Shown here one piece after another: positions 24,951 through 40,852 of a stretch of 64,000 nt of DNA (positions are counted from its first letter, which is position 1; every line of letters begins with the position of its first letter). This DNA comes from Datisca glomerata. Taxonomy: Eukaryota; Streptophyta; Magnoliopsida; Cucurbitales; Datiscaceae. The stretch covers positions 124,001 to 188,000 of the forward strand of contig QANY01009091.1 of the NCBI GenBank assembly GCA_003255025.1, read 5' to 3'. Both the position numbers and the translations under genes were made by a program. The notes below the pieces were generated by a model that saw only the letters and a program-made list of their open reading frames with translations, was not told the origin of the DNA and did not search any database.

Positions 24951-25339
24951 ACATCAAGTATGACAACTCTCTCCTTCTTCATCATTTCACTTCTCTTCCT
25001 CATGCAAAGATCAAATCAACCATGGTCCCTCACTTCTTCTTCAACAAAAACGTCTTCTTATTCTCCTTCGTCTCTTCTTCTTCTACTGCTTCTTCTTTAT
25101 CTTTATATTCTTCTTCTTTTATTCTTCTTCTTTTATTCTTCTTCTTCTTCTTCTTTTATCCCTCTTCTATTTCTTCGAGATCATGTGACCCATCCTTTTT
25201 CAGCGAGATCCGACCATTCTTCTCATTCTTCTTCTTCAACGAGAGCAGACTGGTACTCATTATTCTCTTAATTTTTTACGTATAAAATGCTTCAAGTAAT
25301 GGTTCGAATAATAACTAAATAAAACCAACTATTTGGACA

Positions 25340-25870
25340 AAACAACTACTTGGATTCTTCAATTAGCCACTGATGTTTAGGTTGTTGATACAAGAAACAA
25401 TAACTAATTGAACTTTCAAATAGTCAAGTGGTTTCTGTTTTACTACTGCTTTACTGTTGTCATAATAAAATCAACTACTTGAAGGGTTCAAGTAGTTGTT
25501 AGATTCTTAGGATTTGAAATACACAATTCTATAATCAAACCAATTGATAGAGTAATACAATTTGCTGCAAATTCTCCAGTATAACTACTTGAACCCTTCA
25601 AGTAGTCACATACTCTCTCGATAAGCGAGTGAGAGAATCAGAATGACTACTTGAAGGATTCAAGTAGTTATAAAACACTACTTGAACCCTTCAAGTAGCC
25701 CAAGCTCTCTAGATAAATTACTACTTGAAGGGTTCAATGAATGTTTTATAACTACTTGAACCTTTCAAGTAGTCACACGCTCTATGGATGACTGACTACA
25801 AGAATCAAAATAACTACTTGTAGGCTTCAAGTAGTTATAAACCACCACTTGAACCCTTCAAATAGTAAAA
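25340..25870. repeat. Left palindrome array of the MULE
   Basis: About nine to ten units built of arms ACTACTTGAA and TTCAAGTAGT around a 3-base centre, GGG or CCC. Good copies lie near 25478, 25584, 25644, 25677, 25751, 25813 and 25843. Units with GGG and CCC centres alternate. They are spaced unevenly by 20-80 bp of unrelated sequence. Confidence 0.9.
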
Positions 25871-26157
25871 TGGTCTATGGTTTCTTAATGAGAATAAATA
25901 TAATTATTATTCATAAAAAAATAAATACTACAAAATTAAATAAACTTTATAGATGAAAGTTTTTGTATTAAATAGATATGTCTGAAATTTGGATATTGGT
26001 GGTACACGGTGGTGAATGGGAGATAAACGGTGCTTAATTCATGTTTAATGGTACGGTAAGCTCACCGTTAGACATACCATCAAGCTATACTGACTAAGAC
26101 TTATCTGGTATCATATACGATAAAATAAATGTTGATCCAACAAAGTACAATATTTCA

Positions 26158-28377
26158 ATGAAGTTTTTATACAAGACTCATGTGTCCTCCCCACTTGGTG
26201 AAATTTTAAATGATCGCCACGTGAGGTTTTTCATTGCCGAGAATAGTTCTGAAGCACTTCGTACTCCTTTATATGTCACTCTCAAACCCAAACCTAGGAT
26301 AATTGTTGATAATCTTACATGTCAGAGTCGGGTTCCTAAAATAAATTTCTCACAACAGATCGTTGTGCTCACATTCCACGCTTTATGGGTGAGATAAGTT
26401 GGGTTCGTGAAACAACTCCATCGCAACAAGATCATTATGGTCACATTTTATGTTTTATGGGTGAAACAATGGTTGATAGTGATGAGAACAATGATAGTGA
26501 CAATTTCCATTCATGGGGGTATTACCGTGGGAGATATGATGATGGTGATTGACAACAAGATGTTAGTGATGATGAACTTGAACATCCTGACAGTGACGGT
26601 GGACTTAATATTGGTGTTGATGATGATCTTGATTTTAGGCTATATGAAGAAGCAATTCGAGATGATTCCTCAACCTTACCAGATTAGAATAGAATATCAA
26701 AGGCTAATGTACATCATTCATCAATGCTAAGTAACATTGCATATTCGTCACAGTCATCTTATAATGCTCTGAGATTATCACAACTAGAGGATTACAAACA
26801 TGTAAGCGTCTTAGATATGTTAGATACAGAAGAACTCTACCAAGATAAAAAAAAAATAGCTCCAAAGAATCGTTGGACTGTTGGCAATCCGTCAAAACTT
26901 TGAGCTTAAAGTCTTCAAATCCACGCTGACATTGTTGGTGATGGTTTATGCTGAGAAAACATGTTCATGGAGGCTCTGAGCTATTAAGGTGTGATTTTCA
27001 GAGTACTTTAAAATAACAAAGTTCATAAATACTAATACGTGCTCTTTTGACATCTTACAACATGATCATAGTCAAGCAACAAGCTTATTGGTTGGTCATT
27101 GCATAAAGTCAAAATACATCGATGTTGGATGGATTTATAGGCCGAAAGATATCACTCCAAATAAATGCAATTCAGATCATAATAAAGCATTTCTCTGTTT
27201 TCATTATGAAAGGTGGAAGCTAAGACAAAAAAAAAAGAATCGACCGTTCGAAGATGCTCATATACCATAGAAGATGTTTATAGGGAAGTTGAAATTGGCT
27301 CTAGTTCGATGTTCGCCTGAAAGTTCATATATGAGGCTCTCATCCTACTGTCACATGTTAGACGCGAAAAATCCAGGTACTGTTACTCATATAGAGACTA
27401 ATGACAATAATCATTTCAAATACTTCTTCATGTCGATTGGAGCCTTGATTCATGGATTTTTTAATTGTATACGTCCCGTAATTACTGTCGATGGAACATC
27501 ATCAAAAGCAAAGTATGAGAGGACAATGTTCATTGCAACTTCTAAAGATGGGCATAACCTAGTATATCCACTTTCCTTTGGGATTGCTGACTCTAAGAAT
27601 GACGCATCGTGGAATGGTTCTTTAATAAGCTGCACGAGGTTATTGGAGACTTGAAAGACTTGGTATTTGTGTCGGACAGAAATGAAAGTATAACAAAGGG
27701 TATACAGACTCTCTTCCCACAATCATTTCATGGAGCTTGCATCTATCATATGGGAATGAATATAAAATCAACGTTCAAAACTAGCAACGTTGATCCTTTG
27801 TTTTTCAAAGCAGCAAAAGCCTATCGTGTATCAGAATTTAAGGCATACATGGCTATCATCAATCAAGTTCATCCAGGTTTTGGAAACTATATTGAGACGA
27901 CCATATTTGATAGATGAGAGCTCATTCTCATTGTGGTGGTAGACGCTATAACATAATGACTACCAACATTGCTGAATGCATGAATAGCACACTAAAGGAT
28001 AGTAGAGCCTCCCCAATAACAAGTTTAATAGAAAATCTGCGTGATTTGATGCAACGGTGGTATCGCGGACAGTTGCTTATGTTGTGCACACACAGATGGC
28101 CAAATGGTGTGAGAATGAGCTTAAAAGGAACCATGATGCTTCTCGCAGACTTTTAGTGGTTGCCTCAGATATTCACGAGTTTCATGTAAGTATTGGGGAT
28201 AGAAAGCATATTGTGAACTTGCATAAAAAGACGTGCACTTGTTGTGAATTCGATCTAGACCAATACCCATGTGCACATGCGTTAGCTTGTTGTCGACAAT
28301 GCAACATATATGCTTACACCTTATGCTCAAAGTATTATAAGGTCGGGGCACTATTGGCAGCTTACGCAGAAACATAA
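26158..28377 (+). pseudogene. MuDR-type MULE transposase remnant
   Basis: The N-terminal part (26158-26900) is acidic and interrupted. A MULE catalytic domain starts near 27280: ITVDGTSSKAKY (first Asp), SKDGHNLVYPLSFGIAD, then a one-base frameshift near 27612. WFFNKLHEVIGDLKDLVFVSD (second Asp) and HGACIYHMGMNIK follow. After another shift at 27917 come NIAECMNSTLKD and a SWIM zinc finger, HIVNLHKKTCTCCEFDLDQ with PCAHALA (about 28205-28290). At least four frameshifts and several stops exclude activity. It lies centrally within the inverted ends and would have served the whole element. Confidence 0.9.
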
Positions 28378-28499
28378 AAAATACCTGAAAAGCATATGGG
28401 AAACCTCATATGCCCAAACTTGTATAAATCAATAACAATTATTCTCCACTAATTTTGAAAGCATAAAAAAGAAGAGGGGAATGAAAATACTTGAAAAGC

Positions 28500-29170
28500 A
28501 TATGGGAAACCCCCAAGGCATATGTAAACTCAGAAATTTGTTTCCTAGCCTTATTCTTTTTACTACCACCAGCTTCCTCATCATTGACTTCTTTGGGTAG
28601 GGCGTTCTTCAATGCCTATATGGTCCTCCCAAAACATACCCCCCATGGGTAGCTATTGAAATCATTCAGATTATCAACTATCATCACCCACCTCTGATCA
28701 ATCTTATTCCTTCTCTTTTTCCCTAACAAAACATGCTCCAATAAATACAATAGCCCCAATTTCACAACATCACCATCCTCCACAACTTTGCTGCCCATAA
28801 ACACTTCCTTCAACCACTTGTTATCGATGTTGTCATCGCGGTTGAAATACTGATCCCTAATCCTATTATGGACAACCTTGTCATATGTCCCAAGGTAAAA
28901 AAGAGTATCACAGTGAAGGCCAGTTGTCAAAGCAAATTGTCTCTTGGAGAACCTTATTGTTTTTCTAGCTATGAGAAAATACATCTCATCTTAAATAGTG
29001 AAATGCTTTGGCATAGCTTTTCTGAGAAGCATGTGATGACATATGATTTCAAAAAACTAGATACTCTGTATGTCCAACAAATGACCGAAACATGTCTTCC
29101 TAAACAGAATCTTCTGAGATTTAGTGAGATTCTCTATCAGTTTTGTAATAACATTTATGCTGGATAGGTA
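28500..29170 (-). pseudogene. DUF1985 (Ulp1-associated) fragment inside the MULE
   Basis: Minus-strand reading gives KILFRKTCFGHLLDIQSI, a stop, MLLRKAMPKHFTI, another stop, and then an open stretch (28984-28616). In it MYFLIARKTIRFSKRQFALTTGLHC matches the DUF1985 pattern 'RFS..EFALVTGL'. ALKNALPKEVN and a partial 'YALGGFPYAF' follow before about 28500. In plants DUF1985 is typically fused to or next to C48 (Ulp1) peptidases carried by MULEs. No C48 catalytic domain is visible here. It is antisense to the transposase. Confidence 0.75.
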
Positions 29171-29299
29171 GTTCACTCTTCTAGAGATAATTTCATCATC
29201 ATCGAAGACTGAAGTCAGCTGAATTTTTTGAGCCATATCTGTTGAAGGATGCGGAAATATAAAGTAAGAATCATAATTTATTTATACACATAAAGCACT

Positions 29300-29840
29300 T
29301 GATTGCTTACCCTTCAAGTAGTCATTAGTTCACTACTTGAAGGGTTCAAATAGTCAGATACACTACTTGAACCCTTCAAGTAATGATTTATTTTGACTTC
29401 CAGATTCAAATCATTACTTGAAGGGTTCAAGTGATAAAATACATTATTTGAACCCTTCAAGTAGTGACTTGTTTTGACTTGCAGATTCAAAATCACTATT
29501 TGAAGGGTTCAAGTAGTCATATATACTATTTGAACCCTTCAAGTAGTGACTTATTTTGACTTTCAAAGTCTAAATCACTACTTGAAGGGTTCAAGTACTC
29601 AGATACACTACTTGAACCATTTAAGTAGTCACTTATTTTGACTTACAGAGTCTAAATCACTACTTGAAGAGTTCAAGTACTCAGATACACTACTTGAACC
29701 ATTTAAGTAGTCACTTATTTTCACTTCCAAAATCAAAAGGACTACTTGAAGTTTTCAAGTAGTGAGATACTGTTTTCAAACTGACTACTTGAAGGGTTCA
29801 AGTAGTCCTAAACAACTACTTGAACTCTTCAAGTAGTCAA
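29300..29840. repeat. Right palindrome array of the MULE
   Basis: About fourteen copies of the same palindrome as in 25340-25870, in alternating GGG and CCC forms. Pairs of units repeat with a higher-order period of about 80-82 bp (starts near 29331, 29413, 29493, 29577, 29659 and 29740). The linking sequence (TTATTTTGACTT...) is also repeated. Confidence 0.9.
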
Positions 29841-30349
29841 TATATTCAAATGGTTATCACATTCATCTCTAAAAAACATTAACCAATCCAAACACGCAGA
29901 AGGTTATAATCATCAAGAGAGACAATTTAGACAACCTAAACCCTAGAAGATTTTCAGATAACCCTAGAACTTAAAAAGTCCAGTAAGAAGAACAAAAGAA
30001 AAAGTTCCAAATTCTAAGTCATTTTTTTGCGTAAAACAAATAATGGGTACCCGAGTTTGAGTTTGTCCGGAGGTGGGTGTCGAGCCTGGGTATCGTGTCG
30101 GAGTGCTCTGGAAATTGAAGAAGAAGAACACGACTTGCAGGGACGGTCTTGCTGAAGAAGAAGCAGAAGAGACGCAAGAAGAGAGAGCATATATGAGAAT
30201 GAAGACGAAGAGGAAGAAGAGAGTAAATGAGCGAAAACATATGAGAATGGAAACAGAAGAGACGCGAAGAAGCGTGTGAGGCAAGTTACCGCCTTTTCCT
30301 ACTTGATGATAACTCGTTGGACAATGTGTGTGAACAGTAAATAAAGTTT

Positions 30350-30444
30350 GATTTAGTTGTCCAGATGTATAAAATTTTTAGTTTTGAAAATGAGTATAAA
30401 AATCCTAACAAAAAATGGAATGGATATATTTATGCAAATAACCT
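30350..30444. repeat. MULE right terminal inverted repeat
   Basis: Reverse complement begins AGGTTATTTGCATAAATATAT and matches 24854-24950. It ends immediately at the ATTTTATTT target duplication. Confidence 0.8.
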
Positions 30445-30453
30445 ATTTTATTT

Positions 30454-31199
30454 TCATTATTTCGAAGGAAGGGAACTAACTTGAGCAATGTTGACAAATC
30501 AAATTAAACTGATTTAGAAATAATTTTGAAATCTATTTCTAATTTTGAAAACAAATAAATAAAAGATTAGTAATAAGCTCTATTGGATGGGTTTGAAATA
30601 GGATAACTGCTCAAATTATGTTTAGAAATCATTTTTTTTTATCTCAATTCATGTTAAGACACGTTTGTTTATATAGTATTTTTTGTGACTAATATTATGC
30701 AAATAGCATACATATCTAAATTTTTTATTTTTTGACAATTATAAATTCTACTGAGACTATCAAAAAGTGAAAACTTAACTACACTTGCTAATCGATCTTG
30801 TCAAAGTAGAGTAAATCTTAGCTTGGAGAATTATGATCAATTTTTTAGGGGTGCTTACAATTATTTCAAAGATGCTGAAAACGGGAATGAAATCACTTCC
30901 CGTTAGAGAATCTCAATAAGAAGTAATATTCAGAGTTCTGAACTCTTGATTCAGATCTAATTACATGTAATCTGATAACTTTTTCAAACGGACGGTCCAT
31001 TTTTCAAGACGAGGGCAATCCCTCATCCAAAAAAAGGAAGCTCTTGACTCTATTAATGCAAAGTTATTATTTTTACTATGAAACAAAAAACCAAAAAGGG
31101 AGCAGCTAGTTTAATAACTCATAACAAAACAACAAATTTAATTTAAAACATATTACAAATTTAATGAGATTTTTACAAATGCAAAGAAAAAAAGTGACA
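30454..31199. other. Intergenic region downstream of ELP3
   Basis: AT-rich, without a recognisable coding region. It should contain the ELP3 3' UTR (minus strand) near 31199. Confidence 0.5.
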
Positions 31200-35036
<3,837 letters not shown>

Positions 35037-35389
35037 GAGAGCGAAGATGAGCGAACAGAAAGAGGAGGGAAGCTAAACGTAAGTGAGGTGAGAGTACAAA
35101 AACAAGGGTTTTTTTTTCTTCTTCAACGTTTCACTTTTTTTAATTATTCGATGTTTTAATTATTCGATGTTTCATTTTTAGAGTGTCATTCATGTGAGTT
35201 TTTTTATTGATAATTTCTCTCTATCCTTAACATGCAATTTTATGACAGATGAAGTTATTAGTTTCAAGCATGAAGATAGAGAAAAATTATTTCAATTTAT
35301 TTATAATTTACTTCAGATTTCCCAGTAGTGTTGGGAGATAACCAGATGCTGATTTTCTTCTTCTATAGACTACAAGAAGTAAATATTGC
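35037..35389 (-). promoter_or_regulatory. ELP3 upstream region
   Basis: Only about 350 bp separate the ELP3 start codon from the palindrome array. The segment includes a directly repeated AATTATTCGATGTTT (about 35140-35177). No core promoter motif was identified with confidence. Confidence 0.35.
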
Positions 35390-36298
35390 ATTGTTATACT
35401 TCTATTCTCCTCTCTTGTAGACTACACAATAGGTTCACTAACATTGTGTAGTCATCGTGTAGACTATACGATGGGTACATTGATATCATGTAGCCATCAT
35501 GTAGACTACACGGTGGGTACACTAGCATCGTGTAGACTACATGATAGGTACACGGGCATCTTCTGTCAAGAATAATTTTGAAATTGAAGAATAAAATATC
35601 GTCTCAAGTATTTGAAAAATTCATTAAAAATTTTTAATGTTTCCGTCCGATAAACTTCTGGAATGCGTAACTTTTGATTCGGGTTGAACCACATTACTCG
35701 TAAGATATCAAATCAAAACTCATTCAGAGATCTACATGTGGGACTGGGTTTACTTATAGCAACAGAGTTCTAGGCCCAAAAATAATATTTTAAGCACTTT
35801 TAGAGGCCTGAAAGTTATTTTGTTCACAAATTTGGGTACGTTGGCTACACGATGGCTACACGGGAGCTGTGTAGCAATCGTGCAGAGTACACCAGTGTTG
35901 TGTAGCCATCGTGTAGATTGCACGATAGAGGTGCGCTAGCGTCGTGTAACCATCGTGTAGACTACACGATGCATACACTGGCGTCGTGTAGCCGTTGTGT
36001 ACTACACGATGGGTACAAATGCTCAAAAACACTGTTTAAGCACTTTTAGAGTCTTGAAAGTTATTTTTTCGTAAATTTTGGTACACTGGCTACATGGGAA
36101 TCATGTAGCCGTACTGTAGTCGTCCTGTAGCCATCGTGTAGACTACACGATGAGTACATTAGCGTTGTGTGGCCATCGTGTAGACTACACGATGAGGGTA
36201 CGTTGATGTCGTGTAACCATCATACAATCTACACGATGGGGGATACACTGACGTCATGTAACAATCATTATGATGGATACACTAGTCTACACGATGGG
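35390..36298. repeat. Second palindrome array, left part
   Basis: Many copies of arms CATCGTGTAG and CTACACGATG around a single A, linked by GGTACACTGGCGTCGTGTAGC-like sequence, period roughly 47-50 bp. Good copies lie near 35452, 35506, 35895, 35950, 36137, 36176 and 36220. A larger unit is also duplicated: 35788-35850 resembles 36028-36090 (TTTTAAGCACTTTTAGAG...GAAAGTTATTTT). The array is cut by an LTR element at 36299 and resumes at 43979. Confidence 0.85.
36294..36298. repeat. Target-site duplication of the gag-only LTR element (left; right copy 43979-43983)
   Basis: ATGGG precedes the left LTR and ATGGT follows the right LTR (4 of 5 match). Both lie in the GATGGGTACAC-type linker of the palindrome array, which supports insertion into the array. 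Confidence 0.6.
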
Positions 36299-36639
36299 TG
36301 TCATATCTCGACCTTTCGTAAATGAGCATTTTCGTAAAATTAATTTAAAAGATAATATAATTTTAAATTTTGATTTTAAAGATAGATTATTTGTAAAACT
36401 ATTTTTAATTAGATAAGATTTATTCAAAGTTTGATTTTTTTTAATTTTAAAAGTGTTTTAGTATATAATTTTTAAACTCACTCACACCATATGCTTATGT
36501 ATACCCTAGTATTACCCTAATCCTATTTTTATCCTTGATTCGACAATCCCACCCCTCAATTGAAACTCACTCACACTATATGCATATACACACTAAGTTA
36601 GCCCTAACCTAATATATATATTCCAAATCTTTGTTCTTC

Positions 36640-37510
36640 AACTCTCTCCTCCCCCTCGCAGCCTCTCACCCCACGCAGCCATCTGCAGGCCAGCAATCCT
36701 CCTTCTTCTTTGGTCTCTCTCTAAACCTTGGCCGCTACAAGCTTTGAATTTGGGTAATCTTCTTCTCCTTTTTCTTGATTTCTTTCTTTTATCTCTTCTT
36801 CTCTCTATTTTTGTCTCTCTCCCCCCATCCTTGTTTCGTCTCCCTCCCTCTCTGTTTTTATCTCTTTCTCTCGGATCTCTCTTAAACACAGCCCATGAAT
36901 TCTTCTTCAATTTTCTGGTAGCCCTAACGAAAACCTATTGTTTCTTCTTCTTCTTCTCTTCTTTCTCTGTCTTTTCTCTCTCCCTCTAATTCATTCTCTC
37001 TCGCCCTTTGTTTCTCTATTTCTCTCTCAATTTCTCTCTCTTTTGCTTTGTCTCTTCCTCTTTGCGTTGTTTCTCATGTTCTCTCACTACGTCCCTCTTT
37101 GCTTTATCCATGCGCTCTCTCTCTGTGTTTCCTTTCTTTTTTCTTTTCCTGTTTCTCTTTGTCTTTCTTCATTTGTTCTTCGCTTCTCACTCTTTTGCTT
37201 CATATTTCTCCTTCTGTTTCTCTCTCCTAATTTCTTTCTTCTTCTCTTCTTTCTCTGTCTTTTCTCTCTCCCTCTGTTTCCCCCTCCCTCGCCCTCTGTT
37301 TCCCCCTCTCTCGCCCTCTGTTTCTCTCTCTCTATCATTTGTCCCTCCCACTCTTTGTTTCTTTATCTCACTCTCTTTGATTTTCTCTATCTTTGTATCT
37401 CTCTGCTTCTCTCTATATCCATATTTCTCTTTTCCTCTCAGATTCTCTCACTATTTTCCCCTATTTGTTTCTCTCTCCTTCTCATTTTCTCTTTCCCCCT
37501 GTTTTCTCAC
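36640..37510. repeat. Long pyrimidine-rich tract in the LTR (second copy 41200-42055)
   Basis: Nearly 900 bp of CTCTCTGTTTCTCTC-type sequence on the + strand. It produces long artificial open frames (for example 36938-37591 and 41600-42133) that are almost only Leu, Ser and Phe. These are not genes. Confidence 0.85.
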
Positions 37511-38444
37511 TTTCTTGTTTTGCAACTGGGTCTTGCACCTAGTTGTTCTGTCCTGAAAAAGTTCAGCCCGAATCAAACCGGTTCAGTTTAGTCAGGCCAG
37601 TCTGAACCGGCCTAGCCGATAGAACCGAACCGGTCTGGTCTGAGCCAGCTCGGTCTGAACTGTTTGACCAAAAGCTTTATCATTTGACTCTCAACCCGAT
37701 ATATTATTTTCAACCTCACTCAGACCCCTTCACACTGTTTTAATTAATTCTCTTTTATTTTATGATATTAAAAATGTGTTTATATTGTTTTATTTCAAAA
37801 CAATTTAGTGTTTATATTTTTTTGGATTTCAGGTTATTAATTGTTTAATTCATTTTTACGCTTCAGGAAAGTGGGCTTACATGATGGTGTGACTCCCATT
37901 GTGATAAATGTATGCTTTGTGTAAGTGAATTTATATCGTAATATGACCCATGTGTGATAAATATATATGCTTGTGTAAGTGAATTTACATTGTAATGTGA
38001 CCTACGTGTGATAAATTTGATATGTGTGATTCTCATCAGCTTTAATTGTCTATAAGTATGTTATGTTTATATATATGTTTGTGTAAATTGATTTATATAA
38101 CAGTGTGACTCTGATATTGTAATTGTATCATGTATATATTATATGTTTAACCATTTTTTTCGATAATTATTATATTTCGTTAACTTTGGCAATTGTTTAT
38201 TGTTCAGTTATTAATTTGATTATCATGAGATGACTATTTGGGTATGATTGATTTTATGGTAGTATGTTATCATGTTTGATTCTGTTACATGTATCAGTAT
38301 GCATTATATAATTAATTATTATCATATGTTGGATTATATTTGTTATAAGGTTAATTCACTTAAGTGGTAATTAAGCAAAATATGAACTTAAGCACGATCC
38401 TCAGTTAACAAGAAATCAGGCATGTTCACATTTTTTTCTGTTAA

Positions 38445-38670
38445 ACGAATGAGGTGCCATCTGTTCATGCTTTCGTCACAGATAGAGTATCATCTGTTCA
38501 TGTTTTAGTCATACATTGGGTGTCATCTGTAAATATTTTCCGTCACTCATGAGGTGCCATCTGTTCACGTTTTTCGTCACCTATGAGTGTCATCTGTTCT
38601 GTCGCCCAATGTGTGTCATATGTTTCGTCGCTAGACGTGTGCCATATATTTCGTCGCCCAATTCGTCATG
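38445..38670. repeat. Degenerate ~35-bp tandem repeat in the LTR (second copy 42995-43225)
   Basis: Six or seven repeats of a unit resembling GTGCCATCTGTTCATG followed by TTTCGTCAC. Both LTRs carry it in the same place, so it was present in the parent element. Confidence 0.8.
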
Positions 38671-39669
38671 ATGTGTTTCAGTTAACGTGTGATCAGTTCC
38701 GATTAGGTTGTTAACTAGGGGATATGCCAAAACAAGATATGTTTGAGATTGTTAAATGATTCTGTTTGAGACATGTGTTATCTTCATGCTATGTTAAGCC
38801 ATGTCATGATCAAGTACATTACTTTATTTCATTTATGTTTTATGTCAAGTTCAGTTATGTTATGTCTTGATTTCATTTATGACACGTGGATGCATGTTAT
38901 TATGTGAGTTTGCTTACTGAGCATTTTAAAATACTCATTCCCCCACAGTTATTTATGATGCAGGTGGTGATGGCGAGCAGCATGAGTGGGAGACTGCCAT
39001 AACCTGTTACATAAGAGGAATTTATGTTTTCAGTTTATGATTTGATTTAAAAATTAGGAAAACATTTTCTGTTAAACTTGGTTATTCAAGTAGTTTATTT
39101 TACGTTATGATTTTCTACGAATTATGATGAGTGAAAGTTTCATGAATTATGGATTTCAATTTTTGACTTTATTTCATAATTTTATTTAGTTTTTTGAGAT
39201 TTTATTAATTATGCATTTAAGACACTTTATCGCTTCCGCTATTTAATGATTAAGATTCCGATCATGGATAAGTTTAATGCTTCCGTTATTTAATGTCAGG
39301 GTTTTTCCATCATGGGTAAATTAAAAAATTTCAATTTGGAAATTTTCTCAAAATTAGGGTTTGTTTCGAATTGGAGATTTCAAAATTATGAAATTACACG
39401 TATGTTTAACCCTCAGGGATCGGGGAATTACAGTTTAGTATCAGAGCAATGGTTTTAGATTCTGTAAACTTTTCATAGTGAAAAATATGGCATGTCACCT
39501 ACTTTGCTCCTCTAACACCTTACAAGTCAAGCATGATATGTCTGTTTTAATTATTGATTTAGTATGACGTACTTTAGTTTCATTATAGCATGTTCGTTAC
39601 ATATATGTTATATTCGTACAATAAGATTATGCTTTTGGTAAGTCTTGAATTTTGGTGGGTAGTAGAGTA

Positions 39670-40620
39670 ATGGCTCCCCCTACGAGAAACAACAATCATG
39701 CACAGGTTGATCTTACTGCGAACCCTTCGGCAACCATGATCGAATTATTTCAAGAATTTTTGGAGTTGTTGAGGCAGACAGCGATGACTCGCCCAGCTCC
39801 ACTACAACAACCGCAATAGGCGACAACGGTCAACGTGCAGCTGATCCACACATTTAAGAGGCTGAACCCGCCCGAATTTGATGGTCTTTTGTCTGATTCA
39901 TTGTTAGCTGACGATCAGATTGTGAGATTGGAGTAGATTTTCTAGTTTATGATGTGTTGTGAGATTCAAAAGGTTATTTGTGCAACTTTTATACTGACGC
40001 GGGAAGCTTGAAAATGGTACGAGCTCACACAAAGAGCTCATGATGTTGTGCATAATCCGGTGACTTGGGATCGATTTAAGGAGCTGTTTTTCGAGAAGTA
40101 TTTTCCGATCACCATTAGAGTTAGCAAGGAGGCTGAATTTCTTAGGCTAGTGCAAGGTAATAGGACTGTTGTTGATTATTAGAGGACGTTCAAGAAATTA
40201 TCTCACTACGCCACGCATTACGTTGATAGTGATATCAAGAAGGCTCACACATTCGAACGGGGACTTCGCCCAGAGATAAAGGACTCTGTGTCACTCCACA
40301 AGCATACCACTTATGCAGTGGTGGTTGAAGCAGCGTTGTTAATGGAGCAGAATCTTACACCAAGAGAGCTACCACAGATTGATCGCTCGTCGCAAGAGAA
40401 AAGGAAGCTTCATGACAACCATTTTGAACAATGGGATGCAAAGAAACAAGTTAGAGATTTTTATCTTGTTTGCGTCACTTGCAACAAAAGTCACGTCAGA
40501 TAGTGTTATCGGAAGATTAATGCTTGCTTTAAGTGTGGAAAACTGGACATTATCTCAAGAATTGTCCATTGAACAAACAAGGTCAGAACGATAGCACAAC
40601 AATCAACAGGAATAAAGGAA
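39670..40620 (+). pseudogene. Gypsy-type gag in the gag-only element
   Basis: The start MAPPTRNNNHAQVDLT is followed by a stop at 39818. FKRLNPPEFDG and a retrotransposon-gag core (WDRFKELFFEKYFP, then EAEFLRLVQGNRTVVDY) come next, with TFERGLRPEIKDSV and EAALLMEQN after. A zinc-knuckle region is readable only in shifted frames (INACFKCGK near 40520). Stops at about 39936, 40010 and 40180 and a frameshift near 40500 disable it. No pol follows. Confidence 0.85.
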
Positions 40621-40852
40621 AGGCATTCACTTTGACACATCAGGAAGCACGCGATTAAACTACAGTTTTTGTCGGTATACTTCTTGCTTTTGGGCATTCA
40701 ATCTTCGTGTTGATTGAACATTGATTTTGTTTTCTTTATTTGTGTTTTGTGTTTTACCGTTGGTTGAGTTTTGGATTTTTTTGGGTATTTTCAGTGTTTT
40801 TAAAATGTGGCATCTTTCTTTCGAGGATGAAAGTTTTTTTAAGAGGAGAGAA

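Larger units (their letters stand above)
24854..30444 (+). mobile_element. Complete Mutator-like element (MULE) with palindrome arrays
   Basis: 5591 bp bounded by a perfect 9-bp direct repeat. The ends are inverted repeats of about 95 bp, starting AGGTTATTTACATAAATATAT on the left and AGGTTATTTGCATAAATATAT (reverse complement) on the right. In mirror order inward come a TTC-rich zone (25040-25170 and, reversed, 30110-30240) and an array of ~23-bp palindromes (25340-25870 and 29300-29840). The core carries a broken MuDR-type transposase (+) and a DUF1985 fragment (-). The Ulp1-associated domain suggests the KAONASHI group of plant MULEs; this is inference from family knowledge. Confidence 0.9.
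36299..39432 (+). repeat. Left LTR of the gag-only element
   Basis: Starts TGTCATATCTCGACCTTTCG and is homologous along its whole length to 40853-43978. It includes a pyrimidine tract (about 36640-37510), a block of GGTCTGAACCGG-type motifs (37560-37670) and a degenerate tandem repeat (38445-38670). Confidence 0.9.

Noticed and set aside
24960..25271. 103-codon open frame with poly-Ser/Leu
   Set aside because: Product of TTC repeats in the left flank of the MULE; mirrored by similar frames on the right flank (29964-30284).
28868..29167. Plus-strand 99-codon open frame within the MULE
   Set aside because: It is the shadow of the DUF1985 coding strand on the minus side.
36938..37591. 217-codon open frame rich in Leu, Ser and Phe (and the similar 41600-42133)
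   Set aside because: It is a translation of the pyrimidine tract in the LTRs. It occurs in several frames at once and has no protein-like features apart from low complexity.
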